64,000 nt of DNA from an uncultured Clostridia bacterium. GTDB lineage: Bacteria; Bacillota; Clostridia; Christensenellales; Aristaeellaceae. The notes under the pieces are model-generated. The model saw only the letters and a list, made by a program, of their open reading frames with translations, was not told the origin of the DNA and ran no database searches. Of the stretch, positions 8,876-16,730 are shown piece after piece; the first letter of the stretch is position 1, and each line of letters begins with the position of its first letter. The stretch lies in the NCBI GenBank assembly GCA_947565865.1, contig CANOHT010000005.1, positions 49,653-113,652 of the forward strand. Direction: 5' to 3'. The position numbers and the translations under genes were made by a program.

Positions 8876-9265
8876 TCAGAACGCGATGGTCGGCTCAAAG
8901 GGGTTCCGTTCATTGTCGGTGCGGTAGGGCCTGCCCCTGTACACATAGTAGGTGAGGTAAAACAGCATTTCCCTGGGAGAAGGGCGGAATTGCAGCACCT
9001 CGCCCAGGATTTTCTCCTGGGCTTCCGGACTCAGTGCGTTCAGGCATTGCGCCGTCAGCCGTTCAATGGCCTTGGCCACCGCGCGCTGATCCTTTTTCAG
9101 TTCACTGGCCACATGCGGATAGATTTCTTTGCTGGCGTGCATATCTGTCTCACGTCCCTTGTGATATAGGCTCTCGATGGTGTATTCCATGGCAAGGGCA
9201 AGCGGGCGAACATCACAGCGGGTCGGACCAAGAATATCGTGCAGCAGTGCTTCCGCTGGGGTCAT
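8876..9265 (-). CDS. Stand-alone Spo0A C-terminal-domain-like protein (paralogue 1)
   Basis: A 129-residue protein. Residues 5-75 resemble the DNA-binding C-terminal domain of the sporulation regulator Spo0A: 'LLHDILGPTRCD', 'ALAMEYTIES', then 'EIYPHVASELKKDQRAVAKAIERL', which corresponds to the Spo0A segment containing '[25 protein letters not shown]'. No receiver domain is present. The last 50 residues ('FRPSPREMLFYLTYYVYRG...NPFEPTIAF') are shared with the neighbouring paralogue and do not belong to Spo0A. The ATG at 9265 has GAGGAGG upstream. DNA binding is likely, but the target and signal are unknown. The stop lies 227 bp upstream of the trkA start. Confidence 0.75.
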   Translation of the reverse strand: MTPAEALLHDILGPTRCDVRPLALAMEYTIESLYHKGRETDMHASKEIYPHVASELKKDQRAVAKAIERLTAQCLNALSPEAQEKILGEVLQFRPSPREMLFYLTYYVYRGRPYRTDNERNPFEPTIAF

Positions 9266-9430
9266 AGCGGGACTCCTCCTCTGTGCTGAAAGTACGTTAA
9301 GCCCTTTCATATAGTACTTCGGAGCCCCTGTTCAGTGATGGAATACGACAGAAAAAATGTTATATTCTGTTTAGCGTGAAAGAAGAAAAACGAAAGAAAG
9401 CATGACTCCCTGCCGAGCCAAGCCTTTTTA

Positions 9431-9823
9431 TCAAAACGAAACCATGGGTTCAAAGGGATTGCGGTTATCCGCGCTGTGATACGCTTCCTCATGGTACAGA
9501 TAAAATGCCAAATAGAAGAGCATTGCCCGCGGTTCCGGCGGATACGCCAGCTTTTTGCCGATAACCTGCATCACCAGCTCCTGGTCAAAGGCATCCCATA
9601 AAACAGACGTCAGCCGCTGCACCGCCTTGGCTACCGTCCGTTCCTTCTTATTCAGTTGTTTGGCCACATTAGCATAAACGTCTCGGCTTACATGGATATC
9701 ACTCTCCCGGCACTGCTCCTGATACAGCAGCTCGGCGGTAACATCGACAGCTAAAACCAGCGGACGAATGTCCGAACGCACAGGGCCAAGAATTCTACGC
9801 AGGAAGTCCTCGGTGTTCAGCAT
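9431..9823 (-). CDS. Stand-alone Spo0A C-terminal-domain-like protein (paralogue 2)
   Basis: A 130-residue tandem paralogue of the gene at 8876-9265 with the same layout: 'FLRRILGPVRSDIRPLVLA', then 'DVYANVAKQLNKKERTVAKAVQRL', then the shared tail 'PPEPRAMLFYLAFYLYHEE' and 'NRNPFEPMVSF'. It again lacks the phosphorylatable receiver of Spo0A. The gap to paralogue 1 is 165 bp. Both genes have CGACAGAA (read TTCTGTCG on the coding strand) upstream, at 9894-9901 and 9346-9353. An extended -10 (TGGTATGAT) lies near 9860. Regulatory function is inferred; sporulation involvement is not shown. Confidence 0.75.
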   Translation of the reverse strand: MLNTEDFLRRILGPVRSDIRPLVLAVDVTAELLYQEQCRESDIHVSRDVYANVAKQLNKKERTVAKAVQRLTSVLWDAFDQELVMQVIGKKLAYPPEPRAMLFYLAFYLYHEEAYHSADNRNPFEPMVSF

Positions 9824-9978
9824 GGTCGCGCCACCTTTTGTCGTTCTTAATGTCTATCTATCATACCAAGAGATAGCTTGGTGCTGACATCAGCGACAGA
9901 ACACGACGCAACTTTTTTATTGATGACGAAAAGCGACCCCGACAAACAAAAACCAATCAGCCCCTGACGGCCTTCCAG

Positions 9979-11100
9979 CTACTTCAGCAGCGCCCGCGGC
10001 ACCTCCATGGCCATGCGCTCATATCCTGCCCGGCTGGGATGAAGATGGTCGCCGGAGTCATATGCCGACAGGAACCAATCTGGCCGAGCCGGGTCCCGCA
10101 GGGCCCTGTCAAAATCTACGCAGCCGTCAATCAGCGGCGTTTCCCGGATAAAGTCGTTGTAAGCGCGGCGCATATCCTGGCGGAATGGCGCGTCGGTGCG
10201 CCAGCCGCCCATGGGCAGCAGCGTCCCCACATAAACCCGATAGCCCAGGTCACGGGCCTGGACAATAAAGCGCGTAAGACCGCCGACCAGCTCATCCACC
10301 GTGGGCAGGTCGCTCATGGGGCGGAAGACGTTCACGTCCTCGCCCACCGGGTGGATGATGTCGTTGATGCCCTGCTGAATGATAATGGCGTCAGCGCCGT
10401 CGGCAGGCGCCTCGTGAGCAAAGCGGCGGCTGCCCATCAGGCCGTAGGACTCATAGGTCAGGCAATGGTATTCCCGGAGGATACGAGAGCCGCTGGCCGC
10501 CCGGCGGATGATCGACGTGCGGCGGAAGCCCTCCCGGGCGCAGCGCAGGGCCAGGTCATCCGGCCAGTCCTGAGCGGTGATGGAGTCGCCATAGCACACA
10601 AGAGCGCGGTTCTCCCCGGAGGTCAGCACGGACACATTGGTCAGGAAATAGAACAGATGGGTTTTGCGGGAGGTGTGGATGCTGATGGCGGGGTTTTCCG
10701 TCTCGTCGCCGTTGGCGTACAGCCCTTCGGACAGAGGGCCGCAGGCGAACACCACCGAGCGCATCAGCGTGAAGTCCGCCAGGTAGAAGCTGATCCGTAT
10801 CACGTCCTCACGCCTGAGCGGCAGCGTCAGCGGATCGGACACCGCCTGCCCGCCCGCGGGAATGGTCACCGCCGCCCCGCCGCCAAAGCGGACGGCGTGA
10901 AACCGGCCGTTTGCCAGGACGGTGGTTTTCGTCAGGGTAATCGGCTCGACGCCGCAGTAATTATCAAAGGTGAGACGAAGGGCCCGGCCGTCAAAGGGAA
11001 TCCGAATGGGGTAGCACACGGTAATATCCCGGGCATACCGTTCGGGACGGTTCTCCGCCACACTGACGGCGCTGCCCCAGGCGCTGACCCAATGCTCCAT
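9979..11100 (-). CDS. SGNH/GDSL-family hydrolase
   Basis: A 373-residue two-part protein. The N-terminal 170 residues form a beta-rich accessory domain. The C-terminal part is an SGNH esterase with all blocks visible: 'VCYGDSIT' (nucleophile Ser), 'RRAASGSRIL' (block II Gly), 'IIIQQGINDI' (block III Asn) and 'SGDHLHPSRAGY' (catalytic Asp and His). Such enzymes remove acyl groups from polysaccharides or other esters. No signal peptide is evident, so it is probably cytosolic. The ATG at 11100 follows GGAAAGGAG. Several related proteins act as carbohydrate esterases, but the substrate here is unknown. Confidence 0.85.
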   Translation of the reverse strand: MEHWVSAWGSAVSVAENRPERYARDITVCYPIRIPFDGRALRLTFDNYCGVEPITLTKTTVLANGRFHAVRFGGGAAVTIPAGGQAVSDPLTLPLRREDVIRISFYLADFTLMRSVVFACGPLSEGLYANGDETENPAISIHTSRKTHLFYFLTNVSVLTSGENRALVCYGDSITAQDWPDDLALRCAREGFRRTSIIRRAASGSRILREYHCLTYESYGLMGSRRFAHEAPADGADAIIIQQGINDIIHPVGEDVNVFRPMSDLPTVDELVGGLTRFIVQARDLGYRVYVGTLLPMGGWRTDAPFRQDMRRAYNDFIRETPLIDGCVDFDRALRDPARPDWFLSAYDSGDHLHPSRAGYERMAMEVPRALLK

Positions 11101-11154
11101 GGCGATAGCTCCTTTCCAGGACGGTCGCCATCGCGGCATTGCCACTTGGACGAC

Positions 11155-12021
11155 TCAGCCCTGCTGTGTCCGATACGTTTGAAAGAACGCGCAGCTGTTG
11201 GCCGCCATGTACACGCTGACCACCAGCTGAATCACCATCATCACCGTGGAGGACAGCACCGTGCCCAGCAGCGCGGTCAGCATGCCTTCCAGCAGCATCG
11301 TCACCAGCAGCAGGAGAAAGTACATGGGCAGCTGCAGGTTGATGAACAGCATTTTGCGATAGCGCATGACGGCGATGCTCTCCCGGAGGGCCCCCATGAC
11401 GCCCCGGTCAGGGTTATCCGCCAGGACAACATTCGCCAGGCAATAATGCAGCATGGCCCGAAGCGTCAGCACCATGGACAGGATCAGCCCCGCTGTATAC
11501 AAAAAGGTAAACAGCTGTACCTGCCGGGTAAGCATCAAAAGCCAAGTGCTCAGGAAAATCACCGCCAAACCCGGCAGCGTCCACAATACGGTCTTCACGG
11601 TCATCAGCAGGTTCAGGCCCAGCGCCTTGAACAAGCAGCCCGTCCGCTCCAGCACCGTCCCCGCACTGATCTCCTCTCCCCGCAGCACACACTGCAGCGT
11701 GTGATACAGCCCCACGCTCAGGAAGGGAGAAACCAGGAACGACAGCACCGACAGGCCCAGGGCCAGCAGGCGCTCCCCGCTCTCCGGGTAAGCCCGCAGC
11801 AGCGCCAGCAGCTGATTGGGGTCGGAGGCCAGGGCCATAAGCTGATCCGGCGTCTGGATGCTGTTCAGGACGTACATTGGCAGGCTGCCGCCGGTGAGAA
11901 TCCCTACCGTCTGACTGATGAGGGAGGGCAGGGAAGCAATCAGCGCGCACAGCAGTACAATGGGCAGCACCGGCGCAAGGGCCTTTCGCGCCTTCTGGCG
12001 CAGCAGGGTATTGGGAATCAT
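11155..12021 (-). CDS. DUF975-like integral membrane protein
   Basis: A 288-residue protein with about six transmembrane segments and the typical DUF975 start ('LRQKARKAL'). The later block 'LADNPDRGVMGALRESIAVMRYRK' resembles the conserved 'NP...AL..S..LM.G.K' region of that family. No biochemical role is known for the family. The ATG at 12021 follows AAAGGAG and overlaps the stop of the upstream ligase-like gene (ATGA), so the two are translationally coupled and may act together in the envelope. Confidence 0.7.
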   Translation of the reverse strand: MIPNTLLRQKARKALAPVLPIVLLCALIASLPSLISQTVGILTGGSLPMYVLNSIQTPDQLMALASDPNQLLALLRAYPESGERLLALGLSVLSFLVSPFLSVGLYHTLQCVLRGEEISAGTVLERTGCLFKALGLNLLMTVKTVLWTLPGLAVIFLSTWLLMLTRQVQLFTFLYTAGLILSMVLTLRAMLHYCLANVVLADNPDRGVMGALRESIAVMRYRKMLFINLQLPMYFLLLLVTMLLEGMLTALLGTVLSSTVMMVIQLVVSVYMAANSCAFFQTYRTQQG

Positions 12022-13565
12022 GTCAGAACTCCTTTCTTTGAACAGACAGGCAGCGGCGGCTCCTTGGCGCTGACGGCGCAGGCCATACCGCACACCGCCC
12101 AGAACATGGGGGTCACCAGGCAGATGGAAAAGCTGAACATGCCCTGCGTCATATAACAGAGGATCGTGCCCAGGAGCACCAGCGCCTCGGGCCGCCGGCA
12201 GCGCAGACAGGCTGCCGCGATGCTCCCCAACATCGTCAGGTACATTGCCAGCGCAGGCAAGCCGCTGTTGCTCAGGATACCCAGAAACTCATTGTGCGGG
12301 TTATCGAAGGTCTCGGGGTAGGTAATTCCCGCCTCTTTCAGGCAATCGCCCATGGCGTATAGAAAGGTATCCGGGCCCGTGCCAAAGAGCAGGTTTTCCC
12401 GCGCCATCAGCAGGGTGTTCCGCCAGATGCCCAAACGATAGGAGCCATAGCTGTCCTGGGCATGGCCCCGAAGAACCTGCTGAAGCTCCGCCAGTCCGCC
12501 CTCCGGCATCGGCAGGGCATATACCGCCGCGACGCAGACAAGAAGAACCGCCAGGGCCAGAGCTGCCGTGCGCCGGACAGACAGCGCGCCGCCGGGATGA
12601 CGGCGCAGCCAGCCAGCGGCCAGCCAGCACAGCGGCCCGCAGGCCAGCAGCAGTCCCTTGGGTTTGGTAAAATAGTAGGGGAAGACGATGTTCTCCGTAC
12701 CGTCCAGCCAGGGCAGGGCCAGCAGTCTGCGAACGGCCACACATACCGCCATGCCGCCCAGCACCACCATCCCCCGGCTGCGGGACTCCGGGCGCAGCAG
12801 CATCAAAAGCGCCAGCAGCCCCAGCATCACCAGCATCGCAGCGACGCCCGCCTGAACCTCCATCAGAAGGATGTCCATCAGCCCCAGCAAGCCCCCCGCC
12901 AGCAGCAGAGGATCGGCCCGGCGGCCAAGCAGAAAGCCTCCCAGCGTCAGCGGAACGGCCAGACACAGATAGCCGTTTACCATATCAATGTTGCCGATGG
13001 TACCCTGGAATTCATAATTGGTACGGATACTTCTGCTGCCAGGATACAGCCCCAGGGGATTGAGCCCGGCGTATTGCAGCATGGTCACGGCGAACAGCAG
13101 TATGATTCCCGCCGCCGCCGCCCGCAGCACCCAGGCCAGCCGGGGCCGCATCACGCTCATGCCCAGAAAAATGGTGATGTAGCACAGCTGGGTCAGCAAT
13201 CCCTCGTAGCGGATGGCCCCCATCCACACCGTCATCTCTGCCCGGCTGTTGAGGCTTCCGGCATAGCTGCCAAGGCAGGCGGACAGCGCCACCCATGCCA
13301 GATACGCCAGCGCCAGCCCTCGGGCAGGATGATGCCGCAGCCATCCCCGGCCCTGACGGCGTATCAGCAGCACCGCCAGACTGACCAGCGCCGCCGCTGC
13401 CGTTACCCCGCACAGGATCAGCGCACCCACCCATTTGGCCCGCGTGATATGGCTGAAGCTGCCGTCCTGCCAAAGCGGGAACAGGCCCAGCCACAGGGCC
13501 CCCAGCGCGCCGGCGACCCAGCCCGGCCAGCGCGGAAGCTGCCCGGCCTCCTTGCTCTCCAACAC
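12018..13565 (-). CDS. O-antigen ligase/Wzy-like polytopic membrane protein
   Basis: A 515-residue protein with about twelve hydrophobic segments and a long extracytoplasmic loop. The loop and following helix carry 'GIWRNTLLMARENLLFGTGPDTF' and 'FDNPHNEFLGILSNSGLPALA'. This is the signature region of PF04932 (WaaL/Wzy/PglL), in which the Arg and the His of 'PHNEFL' matter for transfer of an undecaprenyl-linked glycan. I favour the GTG at 13565 (GAGGAGG upstream); a TTG one codon later is equally possible. The open frame continues far upstream, but that part is antisense to the glycosidase gene. The acceptor (glycan, teichoic acid or protein) is unknown. Confidence 0.8.
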   Translation of the reverse strand: MLESKEAGQLPRWPGWVAGALGALWLGLFPLWQDGSFSHITRAKWVGALILCGVTAAAALVSLAVLLIRRQGRGWLRHHPARGLALAYLAWVALSACLGSYAGSLNSRAEMTVWMGAIRYEGLLTQLCYITIFLGMSVMRPRLAWVLRAAAAGIILLFAVTMLQYAGLNPLGLYPGSRSIRTNYEFQGTIGNIDMVNGYLCLAVPLTLGGFLLGRRADPLLLAGGLLGLMDILLMEVQAGVAAMLVMLGLLALLMLLRPESRSRGMVVLGGMAVCVAVRRLLALPWLDGTENIVFPYYFTKPKGLLLACGPLCWLAAGWLRRHPGGALSVRRTAALALAVLLVCVAAVYALPMPEGGLAELQQVLRGHAQDSYGSYRLGIWRNTLLMARENLLFGTGPDTFLYAMGDCLKEAGITYPETFDNPHNEFLGILSNSGLPALAMYLTMLGSIAAACLRCRRPEALVLLGTILCYMTQGMFSFSICLVTPMFWAVCGMACAVSAKEPPLPVCSKKGVLT

Positions 13566-13710
13566 GCCTCGCCCTCCTCGCGGTTTGGTGTTTACGGTCA
13601 CTGTACCACATTTTTCTTCGGATTGCAATTGTCCGCAGCCTGAAGAATCCTTTCCATGTAAATTTTCAGCCGAATTGCGCCTTCCCCGCCTTGAAAATAG
13701 GCTCCCGGCT

Positions 13711-13739
13711 TTGACAAGGGCCGGAAAAGACCGTATAAT
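13711..13739 (+). promoter_or_regulatory. Consensus sigmaA promoter for the glycosidase/Lgt-like operon
   Basis: TTGACA (13711-13716), 17-bp spacer, TATAAT (13734-13739), both perfect, 60 bp upstream of the start codon at 13800. Confidence 0.85.
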
Positions 13740-13799
13740 AGTTTTTGTCATAACGTGTCCTGATCGCACGAATATTTCTCTTTGAAGGAGGCCCTCCTG

Positions 13800-14747
13800 A
13801 TGGGCAAGACCCTGCTTCGTATCCTGGCCCTGGCGCTGGTGCTGGCGCTGCTGGTTTTCCTGGTGCCCTCCGCCACGCCGCTGGCTATCGGTGAGGAAGC
13901 CTACCCCGCCTATGTCCCCGTGACCCTGGAGGCCGATGGCGTCACGCCCCTCGACTATCAGGCAGACGCGCCTTATGCCCCTCATGCCGGCGGCTACCTG
14001 CCCGACAAAGGCGGGTATGTCGACCCCTCTTTGTCCGTGCGGGTGGCGTATACCCGGGCCTATGACACCGCCATCCAGCTGGTCTGGGTACAGGTGGCGG
14101 ACGCCTCCCAGCTGCGCGCGGCCTCCTACAAGCCCTATCCCTCCAAGGCTACTGCCCGCGCCTCGGCCATCGCCAAGCGGGAAAACGCCGTTCTGGCCAT
14201 CAACGGCGATTACTTTGTTCATCGCAAGGAGGGCTACATCATCCGCAACGGCCAGGTGCTCCGGCAGAATTATACCGACCTGTATCACACCCTGATTATC
14301 GACGATCAGGGGGATTTCACCATCCTGCCCACCAACGCCCAGGAGGCTGTGGACGCCTTCGTCGGTCAGGCTGTACACATGATGGTCTTCGGCCCCGGCC
14401 TGGTTGTGGACGGAGTCAAGACGCAGGAATACCCCATCCGCGAATGCACCCCCGAGAAGAAGACCCAGCGCCTGGCCATTTGCCAGATGGACAGGCTCTC
14501 CTACCTCATCATCGCCACCGAGGGCCCGGAAAACAAAGGCTCCGCCGGGCTGACCATGGCTGACTTTGCCCAGTTCTGCTATGACATGGGCGCGAAGCAG
14601 GCCTTCAATCTGGACGGCGGCTCCTCCTCCACCGTGGTGCTGAACAACGAGAAGATCAACTCTCTCTCCACCGGCAAGGTGCGCTCCATCGGGGACATTC
14701 TGTATTTCGTTTCCGCCGTGCCCAATGAAGGAGGCGCCGCGCAATGA
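13800..14747 (+). CDS. Phosphodiester glycosidase (NAGPA/DUF2233) family exoprotein
   Basis: A 315-residue exported protein with a hydrophobic N-terminal segment (residues 4-27), which may be a signal peptide or anchor. The catalytic-domain family PF09992 is supported by 'AVLAINGDYF' and 'HTLIIDDQGDF', by 'MVFGPGLVVDG', and by the C-terminal hallmark 'FNLDGGSSSTVVLNN' followed by 'RSIGDILYFV'. Members remove phosphodiester-linked N-acetylglucosamine or related groups; in bacteria they are often tied to cell-wall glycans. The ATG at 13800 has AAGGAGG 9 bp upstream. Its stop overlaps the Lgt-like start by 4 bp (ATGA), so both genes share the promoter at 13711. Confidence 0.88.
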   Translation: MGKTLLRILALALVLALLVFLVPSATPLAIGEEAYPAYVPVTLEADGVTPLDYQADAPYAPHAGGYLPDKGGYVDPSLSVRVAYTRAYDTAIQLVWVQVADASQLRAASYKPYPSKATARASAIAKRENAVLAINGDYFVHRKEGYIIRNGQVLRQNYTDLYHTLIIDDQGDFTILPTNAQEAVDAFVGQAVHMMVFGPGLVVDGVKTQEYPIRECTPEKKTQRLAICQMDRLSYLIIATEGPENKGSAGLTMADFAQFCYDMGAKQAFNLDGGSSSTVVLNNEKINSLSTGKVRSIGDILYFVSAVPNEGGAAQ

Positions 14748-15748
14748 CCGAGCTGATCGTGCTTTACGCCGAGGGGCCCGTGACCATCACCGCCTATGCC
14801 CTGTGCCTGCTGGCAGGCGTGCTGCTGGCGGTGGCCGTCACCGTGTGCCTGGCCCAGCGGATGGCTCGGCGCTCAGCCATTCCCGGCGCGGGCGGCCCTG
14901 CATCCCTCCCGGGCCAAGGCGGGCTGAGCGCAGCCTCCTGCCTGTCCATGGCCATGGCGGCCATCGCGGGGGCGATCCTGGGCGGCCGGACGTTCTATTG
15001 CCTGACCATGCTGGAATTTATCCTAGTAGATCTGGGCGGCCCCGGCTTCCTGCCGCAATTGTGGCAAGGGGGCTACAACCTTTACGGCGCGGTGCTGGGC
15101 GGTATGGCGGGCATTGCCCTGTACGCCCGGAGCGTCCATCGCCCCCTGCCCACCCTCATGGATCTGGCCTGCCCCGGCGCGGCCCTGGTCATCGCCGCCG
15201 GGCGGCTGGGTGAGAAATTCACCAGCCAGGGGCTTGGTCATTATGTTGAAACGGAAGCCCTGCACTTCTTCCCCTGCGCCGTACCCAACATCTTCGGAGA
15301 CTGGCAGCTGCCCGTCTTTGCCTATGAGGCCTTCGCGGCGGCGGTGATCTTCATTGTCTGCCTGCTGATGACAGGCAGAACCCGTCCCGGCCGCGTTACC
15401 CAGGTCTTCGTGACCCTGCTGGGGGTAAGTCAGGTGCTGCTGGAAAGCCTGCGGGAGGACGAGTTCATCCGCTTTGGCTTCGTGCGGTTCAACATGCTCG
15501 CCGCCGCCGTCACCCTGGGCGCGGTGCTGGGCATCAGCCTTGCCCGCCAGACGCGGGGCAGAGGATGGAGCGCCTGGCAGATCGTCCGCACCATGCTGTT
15601 CGTCCTGGGCATCGCGCTGGTGATCCTCATTGAGTTTGCCCTGGACAAGTCACCCATCGACAACCGCCTGCTCTACGCCGTGATGGCCCTGGCCCTGACC
15701 GTCATGGGTGCGGCAATTCTCCGGGAGGGCGGAACCCCGGCAGCCTGA
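14744..15748 (+). CDS. Divergent prolipoprotein diacylglyceryl transferase (Lgt) homologue
   Basis: A 334-residue polytopic protein with the Lgt layout: an 'AYALCLLAGVLLA' entry helix, 'GGYNLYGAVLGGMAG' (the H/Y-G loop), 'AAGRLGEKFTSQGLG' (the signature loop), 'LPVFAYEAFAA' and 'RFNMLAAAV'. Lgt attaches diacylglycerol to the lipobox Cys of prolipoproteins. The signature loop is altered. Aligned to Escherichia coli Lgt 'GRLGNFINGELWG', the Arg is kept, but Asn146 is Glu and Glu151 is Gln, positions reported as important. It may therefore be a sub- or neofunctionalised relative. It is the second gene of an operon with the phosphodiester glycosidase. Family membership is fairly secure; activity is uncertain. 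Confidence 0.75.
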   Translation: MTELIVLYAEGPVTITAYALCLLAGVLLAVAVTVCLAQRMARRSAIPGAGGPASLPGQGGLSAASCLSMAMAAIAGAILGGRTFYCLTMLEFILVDLGGPGFLPQLWQGGYNLYGAVLGGMAGIALYARSVHRPLPTLMDLACPGAALVIAAGRLGEKFTSQGLGHYVETEALHFFPCAVPNIFGDWQLPVFAYEAFAAAVIFIVCLLMTGRTRPGRVTQVFVTLLGVSQVLLESLREDEFIRFGFVRFNMLAAAVTLGAVLGISLARQTRGRGWSAWQIVRTMLFVLGIALVILIEFALDKSPIDNRLLYAVMALALTVMGAAILREGGTPAA

Positions 15749-15767
15749 CCTTCATCGCCGCCATCAA

Positions 15768-15802
15768 AAGACCTCTCCTGCCACGCCGGCAGGAGAGGTC
15801 TT
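15768..15802. terminator. Bidirectional terminator between convergent genes
   Basis: A perfect 15-bp stem (AAGACCTCTCCTGCC at 15768-15782 with its complement at 15788-15802) lies between the Lgt-like gene and the convergent PlsC-like gene. Confidence 0.85.
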
Positions 15803-15803
15803 G

Positions 15804-16571
15804 TTACGTCTCCGCTTTGCTTGAAGATGATGTTGCCGCAGGCTGATTCTTAGCGTCCTTTTGGGCATCGGCATAGAGGCGGCGCATTTCCTCCAGCAAT
15901 GTCCGGGCCGCTGCGCGCTGGCTCGGCGCATCCTCGTCCTTCAAATAGACCCCGCGGCCTACCACCAGCGTGCGTCCCTTCCGATCACAGTAAATCGGCA
16001 CAAAAGGCAGAGGCTTTCCCTCCGCCCGGCGGTACAGCCCACCCAGGGTCAGAAAGCCGGTATAGATCTCACCGATCAGCTCATCGCTGCTCTTGTAGTC
16101 GATGTCCGGAGCAATGAGCACGCCGTGCCCCGCCTTCAGCGCATCCATGGAGCGGCGGAAGGTGTGACGAATGCGGGCATCACCGCGATAGACGGGAATC
16201 GCGCCCGCCGAGCGGATCAGCCGAGGGGCCAGATGGCCGCACAGCCATGCCGCGGGAACCGCCCACCACCGCTGTCCGCCCAGGCTTTCCCCGAAGGTAA
16301 CGCGGGCGTAATGCGGAATGGCGGTTGCCTTTTCAAAGAAAGGGTAGAATACCCAAAGGCGCAGGTGACGGGGCCAGGACGCCATGACCTGAACCGGGCC
16401 CGCGGCATTTTGGTGATGCACAATGTATACCGCCGCGCCCTCGGGAATCGGTTCGCCGGTGATGGCGTAGGGGCCGCCCAGATAACCTCGGCACACGGCC
16501 CGTACAAAACGGAACAACGGGCCGGGACAGTCTTCCGTATGGACGCCGGAGGATGATTGGCGCTGCTTCAT
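15804..16571 (-). CDS. PlsC-like 1-acylglycerol-3-phosphate acyltransferase family protein
   Basis: A 255-residue protein resembling membrane glycerolipid acyltransferases. It has 'VHHQNAAGPVQVMASW' at the position of motif I, 'AGAIPVYRGDA' (motif II-like 'PVxRG') and 'HGVLIAPDIDYKS' (motif III position). Motif I is normally HxxxxD; here the spacing gives 'HHQNAAG', so the classical catalytic Asp is not where expected. This is either a divergent active site or an enzyme with another acyl acceptor. The ATG at 16571 follows AAAGGAGG. It is a monocistronic unit, convergent with the Lgt-like gene across a shared terminator. Confidence 0.7.
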   Translation of the reverse strand: MKQRQSSSGVHTEDCPGPLFRFVRAVCRGYLGGPYAITGEPIPEGAAVYIVHHQNAAGPVQVMASWPRHLRLWVFYPFFEKATAIPHYARVTFGESLGGQRWWAVPAAWLCGHLAPRLIRSAGAIPVYRGDARIRHTFRRSMDALKAGHGVLIAPDIDYKSSDELIGEIYTGFLTLGGLYRRAEGKPLPFVPIYCDRKGRTLVVGRGVYLKDEDAPSQRAAARTLLEEMRRLYADAQKDAKNQPAATSSSSKAET

Positions 16572-16677
16572 GCCACGCCTCCTTTACGATCATAGCTGGG
16601 CATAGCTTGCCCAGCCAGGCCATGAACAATGCCCATGGACAGTATACGGGGGAATCGTCCCGCTATACCGCCCGGGT

Positions 16678-16713
16678 AAAACACAGCGCACCGGCATCGC
16701 CATACCGGTGCGC
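16678..16713 (-). terminator. Rho-independent terminator after the peptidoglycan-binding protein gene
   Basis: On the minus strand GCGCACCGG (16713-16705) pairs with CCGGTGCGC (16694-16686), followed by TGTGTTTT. It sits 17 bp past the stop. Confidence 0.75.
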
Positions 16714-16730
16714 CAGGGGGAACGCGACGT

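Noticed and set aside
10039..12156. 705-codon plus-strand frame opposite the SGNH hydrolase and DUF975-like genes
   Set aside because: It spans two well-supported genes on the other strand, is rich in His/Gln/Arg and has no recognisable domain.
13566..14744. Extension of the O-antigen-ligase-like frame by 393 codons
   Set aside because: The extension is antisense to the phosphodiester glycosidase gene, which has a consensus promoter, ribosome site and family motifs. The ligase start at 13565 has its own ribosome site.
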